Positions 53,459 through 62,567 are shown, numbered from the stretch's first letter. The stretch is DNA of 63,994 nucleotides from an uncultured Lachnospiraceae bacterium (GCA_910577275.1 CAJTMW010000026.1:1-63994); one strand, 5' to 3'. Program-made: numbers and translations. The notes: generated by a model from the sequence alone, not told the origin.

Positions 53459-53959
53459 ATGAATAAAAATGTTTTTCACAAGCTTTCTTACGGAGTGTAT
53501 GTGGTAAGCACATGGGACAATGGCAGACCTACAGGGTGTACGGCGAACAGCGCCATGCAGATTACCTCGTCGCCGGCTACCATTGCGGTCAGCATTAATC
53601 ATGACAATTACACGAACAAGTGCATCAATGAGACCGGGAAATTTGCGATTTCCATTATGGCGGAGGATTCAACCCCTTCTATCATAGGAACATTCGGCTT
53701 CAAGTCGGGGAAGGATAACGACAAGTTTTCCGAGGTGGAATATCAGGTGAGGGATTATCTTCCGGTGGTTTCCGATGCCTGCGGCTATATTGTCTGCGAT
53801 GTGATTGACAGGATGGAAACAGCGACCCATACGGTATTTCTGGGCGAGGTAAAGGGAGCGGAGCTTTTTGGCGACAGGGAGGCTATGACCTACAATTATT
53901 ATCATAAGGTTATCAAGGGAAAGAGCCCTAAAAATGCGCCTACCTATATCGCTGATTAA
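53459..53959 (+). CDS. Flavin reductase-like (flavoredoxin) domain protein
   Basis: A 166-residue FMN-binding split-barrel protein. KLSYGVYVVSTWDNGRPTGCTANSAM is the typical first half, with TANS contacting FMN. VSINHDNYTN and GTFGFKSGKDNDKF follow. Such proteins reduce flavin with NAD(P)H or, in anaerobes, relay electrons together with rubredoxin; a rubredoxin domain is absent here. The 176 bp before it hold no gene I can support. Confidence 0.87.
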   Translation: MNKNVFHKLSYGVYVVSTWDNGRPTGCTANSAMQITSSPATIAVSINHDNYTNKCINETGKFAISIMAEDSTPSIIGTFGFKSGKDNDKFSEVEYQVRDYLPVVSDACGYIVCDVIDRMETATHTVFLGEVKGAELFGDREAMTYNYYHKVIKGKSPKNAPTYIAD

Positions 53960-54044
53960 AGGATTTATCTGAAAATGATTTTGGACAGGCAGACGGGCTA
54001 TTGCTATCTGGCATTGGCGTCTGCAGCGGAAAGTGATATTTGTG

Positions 54045-54104
54045 ATGCAAAGAGGGGTGCTGCATTGAGTATTTTAAAATTCATGCAGCATGCCTCTTTT
54101 GGCA
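54045..54104 (+). other. Long leader hairpin before ylmH
   Basis: ATGCAAAGAGG-GG-TGCTGCA pairs with TGCAGCA-TG-CCTCTTTTGGCAT around a loop of about 18 nt. It ends 15 bp before the ylmH start codon and so could hide or regulate its ribosome site, for instance as an autoregulated RNA target. Confidence 0.5.
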
Positions 54105-54119
54105 TGAAGGGAAAAACCA

Positions 54120-54881
54120 ATGGAATCAGAAGAATTACTGAAAAAGCGTTTCAGGGAGCTGGCTCAAAAGTCCTGGCAGAATAATCAGTTTACATTCACC
54201 GGATTTTTGAGTCTTGCGGATATGGCCTGTTTTTATGAGATGGAAAAGGAGCTTTCCTACATTCCTCATACGGCGTGGGGCGGGAGCGGGCTTTGCGAGC
54301 GGGTAATGCTCCGCTTTGGCAGCGAGGAGGAGTTTGGATATGCGGAGGAATTTCCAATTGCATGTATTCAGGCAAGACCCGCGGCGGAAAAGTTTGCGGA
54401 TACGCTGACTCACAGGGATTTTCTGGGATCGCTTATGAACCTGGGGATAGAGAGAAGTACGCTGGGGGACATTTTTCTGGCGGACAATGCGGGCTATATT
54501 TTCTGTCTGGAAAGTATGGCGGATTTTATTATGGAAAATTTAAGCAAGGTGAAGCACACTCCGGTTTTGTGCAGCAGGGCGGAGGGTGTGCCTGAACTGA
54601 CAGACAGGGACAGGCAGGAGATGACCATTCAGATTTCATCGGAGCGTGTGGACGGGGTGGTGGCGAAGGTGTACAGGCTGTCCCGGGGAGACGCGGCGGA
54701 TTGTTTTCGGCAGAAAAAGGTGTTTGTGAACGGCAGACAGTGCGAAAATAACAGTTATCAGTTAAAAAAAGATGATGTGGTGAACGTGAGGGGATTTGGG
54801 AAATTTGAATATTCCGGCGGTCAGGGGCTGAGCAGGAAAGGGAAAATCAACGCCTCTGTTATGATTTACGGAAAAATTTGA
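54120..54881 (+). CDS. ylmH: YlmH-like S4-domain RNA-binding protein
   Basis: A 253-residue protein. The N-terminal two thirds resemble YlmH (RELAQKSWQNNQFTFTGFLS, FIACIQARP-type blocks and LTHRDFLGSLMNLGIERSTLGDI). The C-terminal S4 domain reads YRLSRGDAADCFRQKKVFVNG. YlmH proteins bind the ribosome or peptidyl-tRNA in the quality-control pathway of Firmicutes and normally lie in the cell-division gene cluster. Here the gene stands apart from any division genes. A structured hairpin lies right before the start. Confidence 0.87.
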   Translation: MESEELLKKRFRELAQKSWQNNQFTFTGFLSLADMACFYEMEKELSYIPHTAWGGSGLCERVMLRFGSEEEFGYAEEFPIACIQARPAAEKFADTLTHRDFLGSLMNLGIERSTLGDIFLADNAGYIFCLESMADFIMENLSKVKHTPVLCSRAEGVPELTDRDRQEMTIQISSERVDGVVAKVYRLSRGDAADCFRQKKVFVNGRQCENNSYQLKKDDVVNVRGFGKFEYSGGQGLSRKGKINASVMIYGKI

Positions 54882-54956
54882 AGTATTATCCGGCATCTGT
54901 GCTGCAGCTTCCAGCGGAAGCAGCGTCGGAAATATTGAAAGTAAGGAGAATCGGAA

Positions 54957-55874
54957 ATGCTGTTGGAACAAATGATAGTGCTTTTTCTGCTGATGGGGGT
55001 TGGATTCTTTTGTTATAAAAAGTCGCTGATTACAGACGAGGTGAGTAAAAAGCTGTCGTCTATTGTGGTGAATGTGGCGAATCCGGCGCTGGTTTTGACG
55101 GCGTGTATGGGCGAAGAAAAAATCCGGGGAGAAGAACTTCTCACAACGGTCGTAATCATGGGCGTGATGTACCCGGCGCTCCTGTTGCTGGGGGTGATTC
55201 TGCCCAGGGCGCTTAGGGTTGAAAAGAGAGCCCGGGGAACCTACAGCGCTATGACGGTTTTTTCCAATATAGGGTTTATGGGGTTTCCGGTGATTACCGC
55301 GCTATATGGAAACGGCGCGCTTCTCTACGCAACTCCCTTTGTCATTATTTACAATGTCCTGATTTACACCTACGGCGTGTCGTCTATCAGAGGAGATAAA
55401 GAAACGGAAAGGGGGAAGGGTTCGTTTGCATTTAAAGAATTGTTAAATCCAGGTATGATTTCCTGTATAATAACGATAATTATATATCTGCTTGATATGA
55501 AAGTACCCGCTTTTTTACAGGATGCAGTAACGCATTTGAGCAATCTGACAGCGCCTTTAAGCATGATGATTATCGGCGCGTCCCTTGCGGTAATGGATGT
55601 GAAAAGGCTTTTTACGGATGGAAAGCTACTTGTCTTTTCTGTGATTAAGCTTCTACTCGTGCCGATAGCCGGTATTTTCATTATTGCACGGTTTGTGGAA
55701 AATCCGGTAATTCTCGGGGTGTGTATGGTAATGCTGGCCACGCCGGTGGGGAGTATGAACGCAATGCTGGCCCAGCAGTATGACGGGGATTACGAGACGG
55801 CCTCCAAAGGGGTTGCGCTGACCACGATTCTGTCGGTGGCGACAATGCCCCTGATAGCGACGCTAATGCTGTAA
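54957..55874 (+). CDS. AEC-family (auxin efflux carrier-like) transporter
   Basis: A 305-residue transporter with about ten membrane segments. It begins with LFLLMGVGFFCYKKSLI and contains NVANPALVLTA and TVFSNIGFMGFPV, both hallmarks of the AEC/malate permease-like family. The second half repeats the fold and ends with GVALTTILSVATMPLIA. Relatives carry organic acids; the substrate here is unknown. AAGGAGAATCGGAA precedes the ATG. It is followed by the BlaI operator region. Confidence 0.87.
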   Translation: MLLEQMIVLFLLMGVGFFCYKKSLITDEVSKKLSSIVVNVANPALVLTACMGEEKIRGEELLTTVVIMGVMYPALLLLGVILPRALRVEKRARGTYSAMTVFSNIGFMGFPVITALYGNGALLYATPFVIIYNVLIYTYGVSSIRGDKETERGKGSFAFKELLNPGMISCIITIIIYLLDMKVPAFLQDAVTHLSNLTAPLSMMIIGASLAVMDVKRLFTDGKLLVFSVIKLLLVPIAGIFIIARFVENPVILGVCMVMLATPVGSMNAMLAQQYDGDYETASKGVALTTILSVATMPLIATLML

Positions 55875-55975
55875 ATAGTGGCGAAGAAATATTCCGGGCT
55901 GACATCCTCTTTGGCAATATTCATTTCACCGGAATCTGAAAAGTTGAGGTTTCCGAGTGGCTGCATTAATTAGAA

Positions 55976-56030
55976 TTGACATATTACGACTGCTGTGATA
56001 GTCTTTAATTAAGGACTATTTCAGTAGTCG
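55976..56030 (+). promoter_or_regulatory. Promoter and BlaI-type double operator before blaI
   Basis: TTGACA (55976-55981) and TAGTCT (55999-56004) are 17 bp apart. Two dyads of the form GACTA-N6-TAGTC lie at 55988-56003 (one mismatch) and 56014-56029. The layout is repeated almost exactly at 58089-58142. Confidence 0.82.
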
Positions 56031-56106
56031 TTTTAACTTAAGGAGAACAACCGGGGCAGGGCGGGCACAAATTTGAGGTTTGCGGCTTTGCGGAATGGAG
56101 ATTAAG

Positions 56107-56478
56107 ATGAAATTATTTGATTCGGAACGGAAGGTAATGGAGGTGCTCTGGCAGGAGGGCGCAATTTCTGCCGGGCAGGTGGTAAAGATTTTAAAGGAGG
56201 AGACGGGGTGGAACAAAAACACCACCTATACGGTGATTAAAAAATGTGTGGACAAGGGCGCGGTCAGGAGGGAGGAGCCGGGGTTTATCTGCAGACCGTT
56301 AATTTCCAGGCAGGAGGTACAGGACTATGAAACAGAGGAGCTGATTGATAAAATGTTCGACGGCTCTAAGGAGAAGTTTTTCGCTGCTTTTTTAGATGGG
56401 AAGAAGCTGTCAAATCAGGAGGTTGATTCCTTAAAGAGAATGATTGATGATTTAAGCCGGGAAAGGAGTCAGGAATGA
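56107..56478 (+). CDS. blaI: BlaI/MecI-family repressor
   Basis: A 123-residue winged-helix repressor: LFDSERKVMEVLWQEGAISAGQV, then GWNKNTTYTVIKKCVDKGAVRRE, and a dimerisation tail. BlaI proteins bind GACTA-type dyads and are cleaved after a BlaR1 sensor is activated. The cleavage region in relatives is near the N-F bond; here the tail is DGSKEKFFAAFLDG. The start at 56107 follows GGAG by six bases. It overlaps blaR1 by four bases. It should control both its own operon and the ABC operon after 58089. Confidence 0.92.
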   Translation: MKLFDSERKVMEVLWQEGAISAGQVVKILKEETGWNKNTTYTVIKKCVDKGAVRREEPGFICRPLISRQEVQDYETEELIDKMFDGSKEKFFAAFLDGKKLSNQEVDSLKRMIDDLSRERSQE

Positions 56479-58067
56479 ATTTGATACAGATGAGCGTTGC
56501 GGCGGGCGTTTTGATTTTGGGTATTGTTTTGTTTCGCTCTTTATTTATACACCGGCTGCCCAAGAAAGTGATGATACTGCTCTGGGAAATTGCAATTTTG
56601 CGATTATTGATTCCTTTTTCCATTCCGCTGCCGCTGCCTGAGCCTTTGGCAGATTTCAGAAGCCTTATCGTGAGAGAAACGTCCGTGGAGGCGAAAACGG
56701 AAACGTATGTTATTTCAGACACGGCAGGGGAAGAAGCTTCAGGCACGGCAGGAGAAGAAGCGACCATGCAGGGCGGTTCGGGCGCGTTATATATTGCAGA
56801 GAAATCAGAAGTTGATTTAAGGAAGGCAGCGGCGGTGGTTTATCTGACTGTAACCGTTATTTTGCTGGCGGGTTCCTTTTTTCTTTATAACAGAGACAGC
56901 CGCCTGTTCCGGGAAGGGCTGCCCATGCCAAAGCAGGAGCGGGAAAAGCTGCTTGCAATGGAGGGAATAAGGGAAAAGGACTTAAAGGTTTTAGGGAAAG
57001 TAAGGTTTCAGATTTCCGACCGGACTGCAACCCCTGTAACCTATGGTCTGCTTCGCCCGGCAGTGGTTTTTCCAAAAGGGCAGTATTTAAAAGAGGGAAA
57101 AGCGGCAAGCTTATGTCTGCAGCACGAACTGACACATATTATAAATCATGACAATATAAAAAAGCTGGCGGCCCATCTGGCGCTTTGCGTTCACTGGTTT
57201 AATCCTCTTGTGTGGGTGATGTATGTTTTGTTTAACCGGGATATGGAGCTTTTGTGCGATGAGACGGTGGTGCAGAGAAACGGCGGCTGCAGGCAGGAGT
57301 ATGCGCTTACACTGTTATCGCTTGCCCGGTGCAGGAATATGGGATTTCAGACAGGGCTGGGATTTGGGAAAAATGCGGTTAAAGAAAGAATCGTTGCGGT
57401 GATGACAATGAAAAAGACGACTTTTATCGGCATATTGGCGGCCGTCATTGCCCTGACAAGTGCATTCACGGTGTTTATCACCAACACTGTTTCTGATACC
57501 CGGGATGGGGCGGAGGCATCCACAGCCGGGGCATATGTCGTGTCAGATACGCCTGAATGGGTAAGCATTACCTGGGCAGAAGCATCGACAGAGGTGGCAG
57601 AGCAATCCTCTGTTTTGGAAACACGGGTATATTCAAATAATGCAATGCAGTCGGAAGGGACAGTTTATGTGACATCAGATTCCACAGTGGAATTACCTGA
57701 TTCTGTCGTGCAGGAAGCAGTGTCGGCGGAAGCTGTGGAGGACACCGTTTATGAGGGGACAGGGCCGGATGAAGGCATGGAAGAAACGATAGGCGGATTG
57801 ATAAGCGAATTTGAGATGTATGGGTTAAGCGGAGAAGTAAAAGGCGACGACTATCAGCTTTATTTTAACGGAGAGCCTGTTTACTTTTTAGCGGATAATC
57901 AAAACCGGGATGGAGACGGATTTTCGGGAAGAGTGTTTGCAAAAGCAGCAGGCGCGGGAAACGGCAATATGGGAGTGATTACAAAATATAGCGACGATGG
58001 GACGCTCATCGGGCTGGTACAGCTCTCCGAAAAGGATTCCAGGGCTTATGCCCGTTCCTATTGGTAA
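56475..58067 (+). CDS. blaR1: BlaR1-like M56 metalloprotease sensor
   Basis: A 530-residue membrane protease. Membrane helices are near 5-25, 33-52, 118-137 and 312-333. The zinc site is HELTH (H217, E218, H221) with DMELLCDE downstream as third ligand. In BlaR1 the outside domain is a penicillin-binding sensor. Here the C-terminal 190 residues lack an SxxK-type transpeptidase motif. They end in a small domain containing YQLYFNGEPVYFLADNQNR, so the signal is probably not a beta-lactam. The protease half would lead to BlaI inactivation. An acidic extracellular-like insert (68-110) is another variation. Confidence 0.88.
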   Translation: MNLIQMSVAAGVLILGIVLFRSLFIHRLPKKVMILLWEIAILRLLIPFSIPLPLPEPLADFRSLIVRETSVEAKTETYVISDTAGEEASGTAGEEATMQGGSGALYIAEKSEVDLRKAAAVVYLTVTVILLAGSFFLYNRDSRLFREGLPMPKQEREKLLAMEGIREKDLKVLGKVRFQISDRTATPVTYGLLRPAVVFPKGQYLKEGKAASLCLQHELTHIINHDNIKKLAAHLALCVHWFNPLVWVMYVLFNRDMELLCDETVVQRNGGCRQEYALTLLSLARCRNMGFQTGLGFGKNAVKERIVAVMTMKKTTFIGILAAVIALTSAFTVFITNTVSDTRDGAEASTAGAYVVSDTPEWVSITWAEASTEVAEQSSVLETRVYSNNAMQSEGTVYVTSDSTVELPDSVVQEAVSAEAVEDTVYEGTGPDEGMEETIGGLISEFEMYGLSGEVKGDDYQLYFNGEPVYFLADNQNRDGDGFSGRVFAKAAGAGNGNMGVITKYSDDGTLIGLVQLSEKDSRAYARSYW

Positions 58068-58088
58068 TTTCTTTTATAAAAAAGCGGA

Positions 58089-58142
58089 TTGACAGAATGC
58101 GACTACTGTGATAGTCTAATTGAAAGACTATTGTAGTAGTCG
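58089..58142 (+). promoter_or_regulatory. Promoter and BlaI-type double operator before the ABC operon
   Basis: TTGACA (58089-58094) and TAGTCT (58112-58117) have a 17-bp spacer. Dyads GACTA-N6-TAGTC lie at 58101-58116 and 58126-58141, both perfect in the arms. The match to the blaI promoter predicts joint control of the ABC operon by BlaI. Confidence 0.85.
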
Positions 58143-58276
58143 CGTTTTTTGTGAGCAACGAGCCGGGCGGGTTTACTTGCATGTACATTTGGCGGCTGCC
58201 GCAGGGTGTTGACTAACATGAAAATGGCCTGCAAAGTGCGGAAGCAATTGCACAAAGCAGGCGAACAGGAGGAAAA

Positions 58277-60763
58277 ATGGCACGAAAAATAAGGAAAAGG
58301 TTAATGAGTCTGGTTTTGGCGGCAGTAATTTTGTTTACCGCGGGTTGTGGAAATTCAAATGAAGGAAGTCTTCCTTTTGCGGAAAATGAAAAAAAGGTAG
58401 AAAATGGAAGCGGTGATTCGGATATCGCTATGGGGCGTTATGAGGAGGAAGAAACTGACCTGTCAGATAAGCTGGCAAATGTCAGGAAAATGAAAAGATT
58501 TTCCGACGGAAGGCTCGTGATTACCGATGCGTCTTCAGGAATATGGGTGTCAGATGACAACGGAGTTTCGTGGGAAAACGAAAATACAAAGTATCTGGAA
58601 GAAAAACTGGCAAACGCTTATATCATGGATTTGGGAGTGGGCGAAGATGGTACTTTAGGCATTATCTATGATGATTATGAGGAGGTTCCCTCTACAGAAG
58701 GGGAAGAAGACGGAGAAGAAGGCAGAGAAGAAGACGGCGAAGATTTGTCCGGGGACGAAGAAGGGTTATCAGAGGGCGGGGAAGAAGATTTGTCCGGGGA
58801 CGCGGAAGGGGTATCGGAGAGCGGGGAAGATGAAAATTCGGAAGAATCAGATTCTGTGTTTGACCTGTCGCCGGAATGCGCATTGGTCAGGGCGGACGGC
58901 ACGGTAGTTCCGGTTTCCCTTTCCCTGACAGAGGATGAAATGTATGCCAACAGAATCTGGCTGACCGGGGAAGGGAGAGCTTTTATAACTACCCTTGGAG
59001 ATATTATTTATGAGGTAAAAGAGGACGGCAGCAGCGAGGAATTTCTCAGGGCGGAAGGCAGGCCGATGCTGATACAGTTCCGGGATAATATCATGCTGAT
59101 AGACGGATACGACTTTGAGGCGCCGCTTCTTTATGATATGGAAAAAGAGGAGTATGTGGAGGACGGCGTGCTTTCGGACTTTGTAAAGAACAATGGGAGC
59201 GACAGGCAGTTTAACGGCGGAAGCTGGTATGATATCTTCTACTTTTTTGGAGAGGAGGAGCTGTATCTGGCAGGCGACAGGGGACTGTACCGCCATTGGG
59301 CAGGGCAGGAGGAGATGGAGCAGTTAATTGACGGAAGTCTGTCCCGCTTAGGAAGCCCTAAGTATGGGATAAAGGGTATGGTGATGTTGGAAAATGATGT
59401 GTTTCTGGCTGTTTTTAACAGCGGAAAGACCGTGAGGTTTACTTATAATCCCGATATGCCGTCTATGCCGGAGGAATGTCTTAAGGTGTACAGTCTTGAG
59501 GACAGCTATGGAATGAGAACGGCAATTTCGCTCTATCAGATAGCAAATCCGAATGTGCGTGTGGAATATGAGGTCGGCAGAGGGGAAGATAGCGGGGTGA
59601 CCAGAGAGGATGCATTAAAGAAATTAAATACCCGGATTGTGGCGGGAGAGGGGCCGGATGTCCTTTTGATGGACGGACTGCCTGTGGATTCTTACATAGA
59701 AAAGGGGCTGCTACTCGACTTAAATGAGTTTCTGGAAGGCGTCTTTAAAGAAGAGGAATTCTTTGAAAATCTGGTCAGGGCGTTTGCCCATGAGGGAAGC
59801 GTCTATATGGTTCCGATGCAGGCAGGATTTCCTGTTATGCTGGGGAGAGAGGGTTATGTTTCCCAAATGAAAGATTTGTCGGCTGTGGCGGATGAAATGG
59901 AAAAAATGCGTGAGGATTATCCTGAGAAAGATATTTTAGGAACATGCTCGGAGATAGCGCTTATGAAGATTTTTTCGGTTTCCAGCGAGCCTGCATGGAA
60001 AAAGGAAAACGGGGAAATCGACGAGGACGCCGTAGCAGAATTTCTGACGCAGATGAAAAGAATTTATGATGCGCAAATGGATGGAATCGGTCAGAAGTGG
60101 GTGGACAGGTTTGAGTCAACCAGCGACTGGTATGCGGAGGAGATTGGAGAAAACTGGGAGTATAATCTTGGATTTTACGGATTAAACACTTTGGATTATG
60201 TGGGAGAGTATACCCGGTTTATGGCAGGAATGACTACTTACCCTTATGGCTATTACGATATTACTTCCGCGGCAAAGACGGAAGGGTTTGAAGATACGGT
60301 TCTGGCGCCTATGGCAGGACAATGCAGCAATGTTTTTGCGCCGGATACCATTCTGGGAATCAATGCGGCGTCGGAAAAGAAAGAGCTGGCGGAGGATTTT
60401 CTGAAGGAATTTATGGGCAAAGAGGTTCAGATGTCATTAGGGGGATTTGGAATAAATAAGGCGGCCTTTGATGAATTGCTTACGGTGGATAAGGAGGAGC
60501 TTGGGGAAAATAATCAGTACGGCTCTATGGCGATGATGGATGAGGACGGAGTAGAGGTGTCTTTGGACGTATATTATCCTGAGGAAGAAGAACTGAAGGC
60601 ATTGAAAAACCGGATGGAGTCGGCGGATACGCCTTATATGGCGGATATTGTTTTTGAGCAGGCAATATTTGAAGAAGGAGAAGAATATATCCGGGGAAAC
60701 CAGAGCCTTGAGGAGACGCTTAAGGAAATCAGGAATCAGCTTGCCATTTATATGTCTGAGTAG
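58277..60763 (+). CDS. Lipoprotein with sensor-like region and sugar-type solute-binding domain
   Basis: An 828-residue predicted lipoprotein (lipobox LFTAGC, lipidated C24). The N-terminal part (30-390) contains strands and an Asp-box-like SDDNGVSWE near 95, as in beta-propellers, interrupted by a very acidic repeat region (about 140-190). Residues from about 405 onwards form a family 1 extracellular solute-binding domain: YSLEDSYGMRTAISLYQIANP, then GEGPDVLLMDGLPVDSYIEKGLL, and the C-terminal LGINAASEKKELAEDFLKEFMG. It would catch a ligand outside the membrane for the two permeases encoded next. At 828 residues it is about twice the normal size. A BlaI-type operator lies before it. Confidence 0.85.
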   Translation: MARKIRKRLMSLVLAAVILFTAGCGNSNEGSLPFAENEKKVENGSGDSDIAMGRYEEEETDLSDKLANVRKMKRFSDGRLVITDASSGIWVSDDNGVSWENENTKYLEEKLANAYIMDLGVGEDGTLGIIYDDYEEVPSTEGEEDGEEGREEDGEDLSGDEEGLSEGGEEDLSGDAEGVSESGEDENSEESDSVFDLSPECALVRADGTVVPVSLSLTEDEMYANRIWLTGEGRAFITTLGDIIYEVKEDGSSEEFLRAEGRPMLIQFRDNIMLIDGYDFEAPLLYDMEKEEYVEDGVLSDFVKNNGSDRQFNGGSWYDIFYFFGEEELYLAGDRGLYRHWAGQEEMEQLIDGSLSRLGSPKYGIKGMVMLENDVFLAVFNSGKTVRFTYNPDMPSMPEECLKVYSLEDSYGMRTAISLYQIANPNVRVEYEVGRGEDSGVTREDALKKLNTRIVAGEGPDVLLMDGLPVDSYIEKGLLLDLNEFLEGVFKEEEFFENLVRAFAHEGSVYMVPMQAGFPVMLGREGYVSQMKDLSAVADEMEKMREDYPEKDILGTCSEIALMKIFSVSSEPAWKKENGEIDEDAVAEFLTQMKRIYDAQMDGIGQKWVDRFESTSDWYAEEIGENWEYNLGFYGLNTLDYVGEYTRFMAGMTTYPYGYYDITSAAKTEGFEDTVLAPMAGQCSNVFAPDTILGINAASEKKELAEDFLKEFMGKEVQMSLGGFGINKAAFDELLTVDKEELGENNQYGSMAMMDEDGVEVSLDVYYPEEEELKALKNRMESADTPYMADIVFEQAIFEEGEEYIRGNQSLEETLKEIRNQLAIYMSE
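58739..58828 (+). repeat. 45-bp in-frame tandem duplication in the lipoprotein gene
   Basis: Units at 58739-58783 and 58784-58828 both code for EDLSGD-x-EG-x-SE-x-GE. They lie in the acidic low-complexity region. Confidence 0.8.
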
Positions 60764-60780
60764 AGAAGGGAGATGAACTC

Positions 60781-61644
60781 GTGGCAAAAAAGAAAAGAAG
60801 GTTTTTTGGCCTGTTTGTATTTCCGGGGCTTGCGGGAATCCTGCTCTTTGTGCTGCTTCCCTTTGCGGATGTGGTGAAGCGGTCCTTTACCACAGCGGTG
60901 ACAGGACAGTGGAACGGCCTGAAAAACTACGGGACAATTTTTCATAATCAGGCGTTTGTGCTGGCGGTAAAGAACACGGTAAGGTTTACGGTCATCTGTA
61001 TTCCCCTCCTGGTTTTTACGGGATTGTTCATTGCCCTTTTGCTGAACGGGCTCAAGGGCGGAAAGTGGATGAAATCCATCTTCCTTTTTCCCCTTGCCAT
61101 GCCTACGGCTACGGTTGTTCTGGTATGGAAGCTGGTGTTTTACAGGCAGGGGTTCTTCAATTTATTTCTTTCCCGCCTGGGGGAAACGACAGGGCTGTGG
61201 GGGGAGATACATAGGGACTATCTGGGCTCAGGCGCCGCCTTCTGGGTTTTAGCAGGAAGCTATCTCTGGAAAAACACAGGCTATACGGTAATCTTGTGGC
61301 TTGCGGGAATTGGCGGAATCCCTGCAGAGCTTTCGGAGGCGGCAAGGGTGGACGGCGCGGGAAAGTGGCAGCGTTTGCGGTATATTATTCTGCCCAATTT
61401 AAGGGGAAGCCTTTATACCATAGTTGTTTTATCTTTTCTCAATTCCTTTAAAATTTATCGGGAGGCCTATTTGACGGCAGGCGCTTATCCTGATAAAAGT
61501 ATTTATCTTTTGCAGCATCTTTTCAATAACTGGTTTGTAAATCTGGAGCTGGATAAGATGGCGGCGGCAGCGGTGTGCACGGGCGGTATTTTAATGGCGG
61601 TAAATTTGCTTTTGCAGAAATTGTGGGATAAGCAGGAGGCATAG
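60781..61644 (+). CDS. ABC sugar-type permease (MalF/UgpA-like)
   Basis: A 287-residue permease with six membrane segments. The EAA-like coupling loop is ELSEAARVDGAGKWQRLRYIILPNL. It pairs with the next permease and the solute-binding lipoprotein before it. The start is a GTG at 60781 after GAAGGGAGATGAACTC. No ATPase gene is in the window; such importers often share the MsmK/UgpC-type ATPase encoded elsewhere. Confidence 0.9.
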   Translation: MAKKKRRFFGLFVFPGLAGILLFVLLPFADVVKRSFTTAVTGQWNGLKNYGTIFHNQAFVLAVKNTVRFTVICIPLLVFTGLFIALLLNGLKGGKWMKSIFLFPLAMPTATVVLVWKLVFYRQGFFNLFLSRLGETTGLWGEIHRDYLGSGAAFWVLAGSYLWKNTGYTVILWLAGIGGIPAELSEAARVDGAGKWQRLRYIILPNLRGSLYTIVVLSFLNSFKIYREAYLTAGAYPDKSIYLLQHLFNNWFVNLELDKMAAAAVCTGGILMAVNLLLQKLWDKQEA

Positions 61645-61645
61645 C

Positions 61646-62539
61646 ATGAGGGCGGACAAAGATAAGGCAATGAGATTTCTTCGGTTAATTGGAAAGGGGC
61701 TTCAAAAAGGCGGGGCGGCGGCGCTGCTTCTTTTTCCGGCGGCGCTGGTAACAGGCCCCCTCCTTCTTTTGCTGTCCGGTTCATTAATGGACAGGCTGGA
61801 AATGGGAAAATACATAGGCACAGTATTTACGGAAGGAACGGAATTTATCCGCTGGAAGCTGATGCCTGATTATCCTTCCTTTGCAAATTATAAAAAACTG
61901 TTGTTTGAAACGCCTCAGTTTTTTGTCCTGTTCTGGAATTCCATGAAGCTTACCGCCTGCATTTTATTGGGACAGCTTCTTGTGGCAGTCCCCTCAGCCT
62001 GGGGATTTGCGGTGTATCCGGCAAAAGGAAGCGGCTTTATTTTTACATTATATGTGGTGCTGATGCTTCTGCCCTTTCAGGTGACAATGCTGTCAGGTTA
62101 TCTTGTTTTGAGCCGGCTGTCGCTTTTAAATACCCATCAGGCGATTATTCTGCCTGCGGTGTTTTCCACTTTTCCGGTATTTTTATCCTATGGGGGATTT
62201 CGGGGAATACCGCCCCAGATGCTGGAGGCGGCAAGGATGGACGGCGCGGGGGAGCTTACCATATTTGTAAGGCTGGGGCTTCCCCTTGGGAAAAGCGGCC
62301 TGCTCTCGGCTATGGTGCTGGGCTTTTTGGAATATTGGAATATGATGGAGCAGCCTATGGCATTTTTGGAGGAAAAAGCGCTCTGGCCCTTATCCTTATA
62401 TCTGCCGGAGATTACCTGGAGCATGGCCGGATATGCGTTTTGCGCCAGCGTAATCACGCTGATTCCGGCAGTATTTGTGTTTATAGCAGGGCAGGATTAT
62501 CTGGAACAGGGGATTATTTACTCCGGGTTAAAGGCATAA
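61646..62539 (+). CDS. ABC sugar-type permease (MalG/UgpE-like)
   Basis: A 297-residue permease, the second subunit of the pair. Six membrane segments and the coupling loop QMLEAARMDGAGELTIFVRLGLP are visible. The start codon is one base after the stop of the first permease. The extracellular loop at 45-85 is longer than usual. Association with an HlyD-type gene next is unusual for importers. Confidence 0.9.
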   Translation: MRADKDKAMRFLRLIGKGLQKGGAAALLLFPAALVTGPLLLLLSGSLMDRLEMGKYIGTVFTEGTEFIRWKLMPDYPSFANYKKLLFETPQFFVLFWNSMKLTACILLGQLLVAVPSAWGFAVYPAKGSGFIFTLYVVLMLLPFQVTMLSGYLVLSRLSLLNTHQAIILPAVFSTFPVFLSYGGFRGIPPQMLEAARMDGAGELTIFVRLGLPLGKSGLLSAMVLGFLEYWNMMEQPMAFLEEKALWPLSLYLPEITWSMAGYAFCASVITLIPAVFVFIAGQDYLEQGIIYSGLKA

Positions 62540-62567
62540 GAATCTATGAAAAAAGAGGGATGGCGGA

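Noticed and set aside
53975..54184. A 69-codon frame between the flavin reductase and ylmH genes
   Set aside because: It runs through the leader hairpin, has no ribosome site and overlaps the ylmH start in another frame.
55976..58142. Beta-lactam resistance locus
   Set aside because: BlaI and BlaR1 homologues are present, but there is no beta-lactamase or penicillin-binding protein gene, and the sensor domain lacks the penicillin-binding motif.
58675..58950. Minus-strand Ser/Pro-rich frame opposite the lipoprotein gene
   Set aside because: It is the antisense of the acidic repeat and has no start signal.
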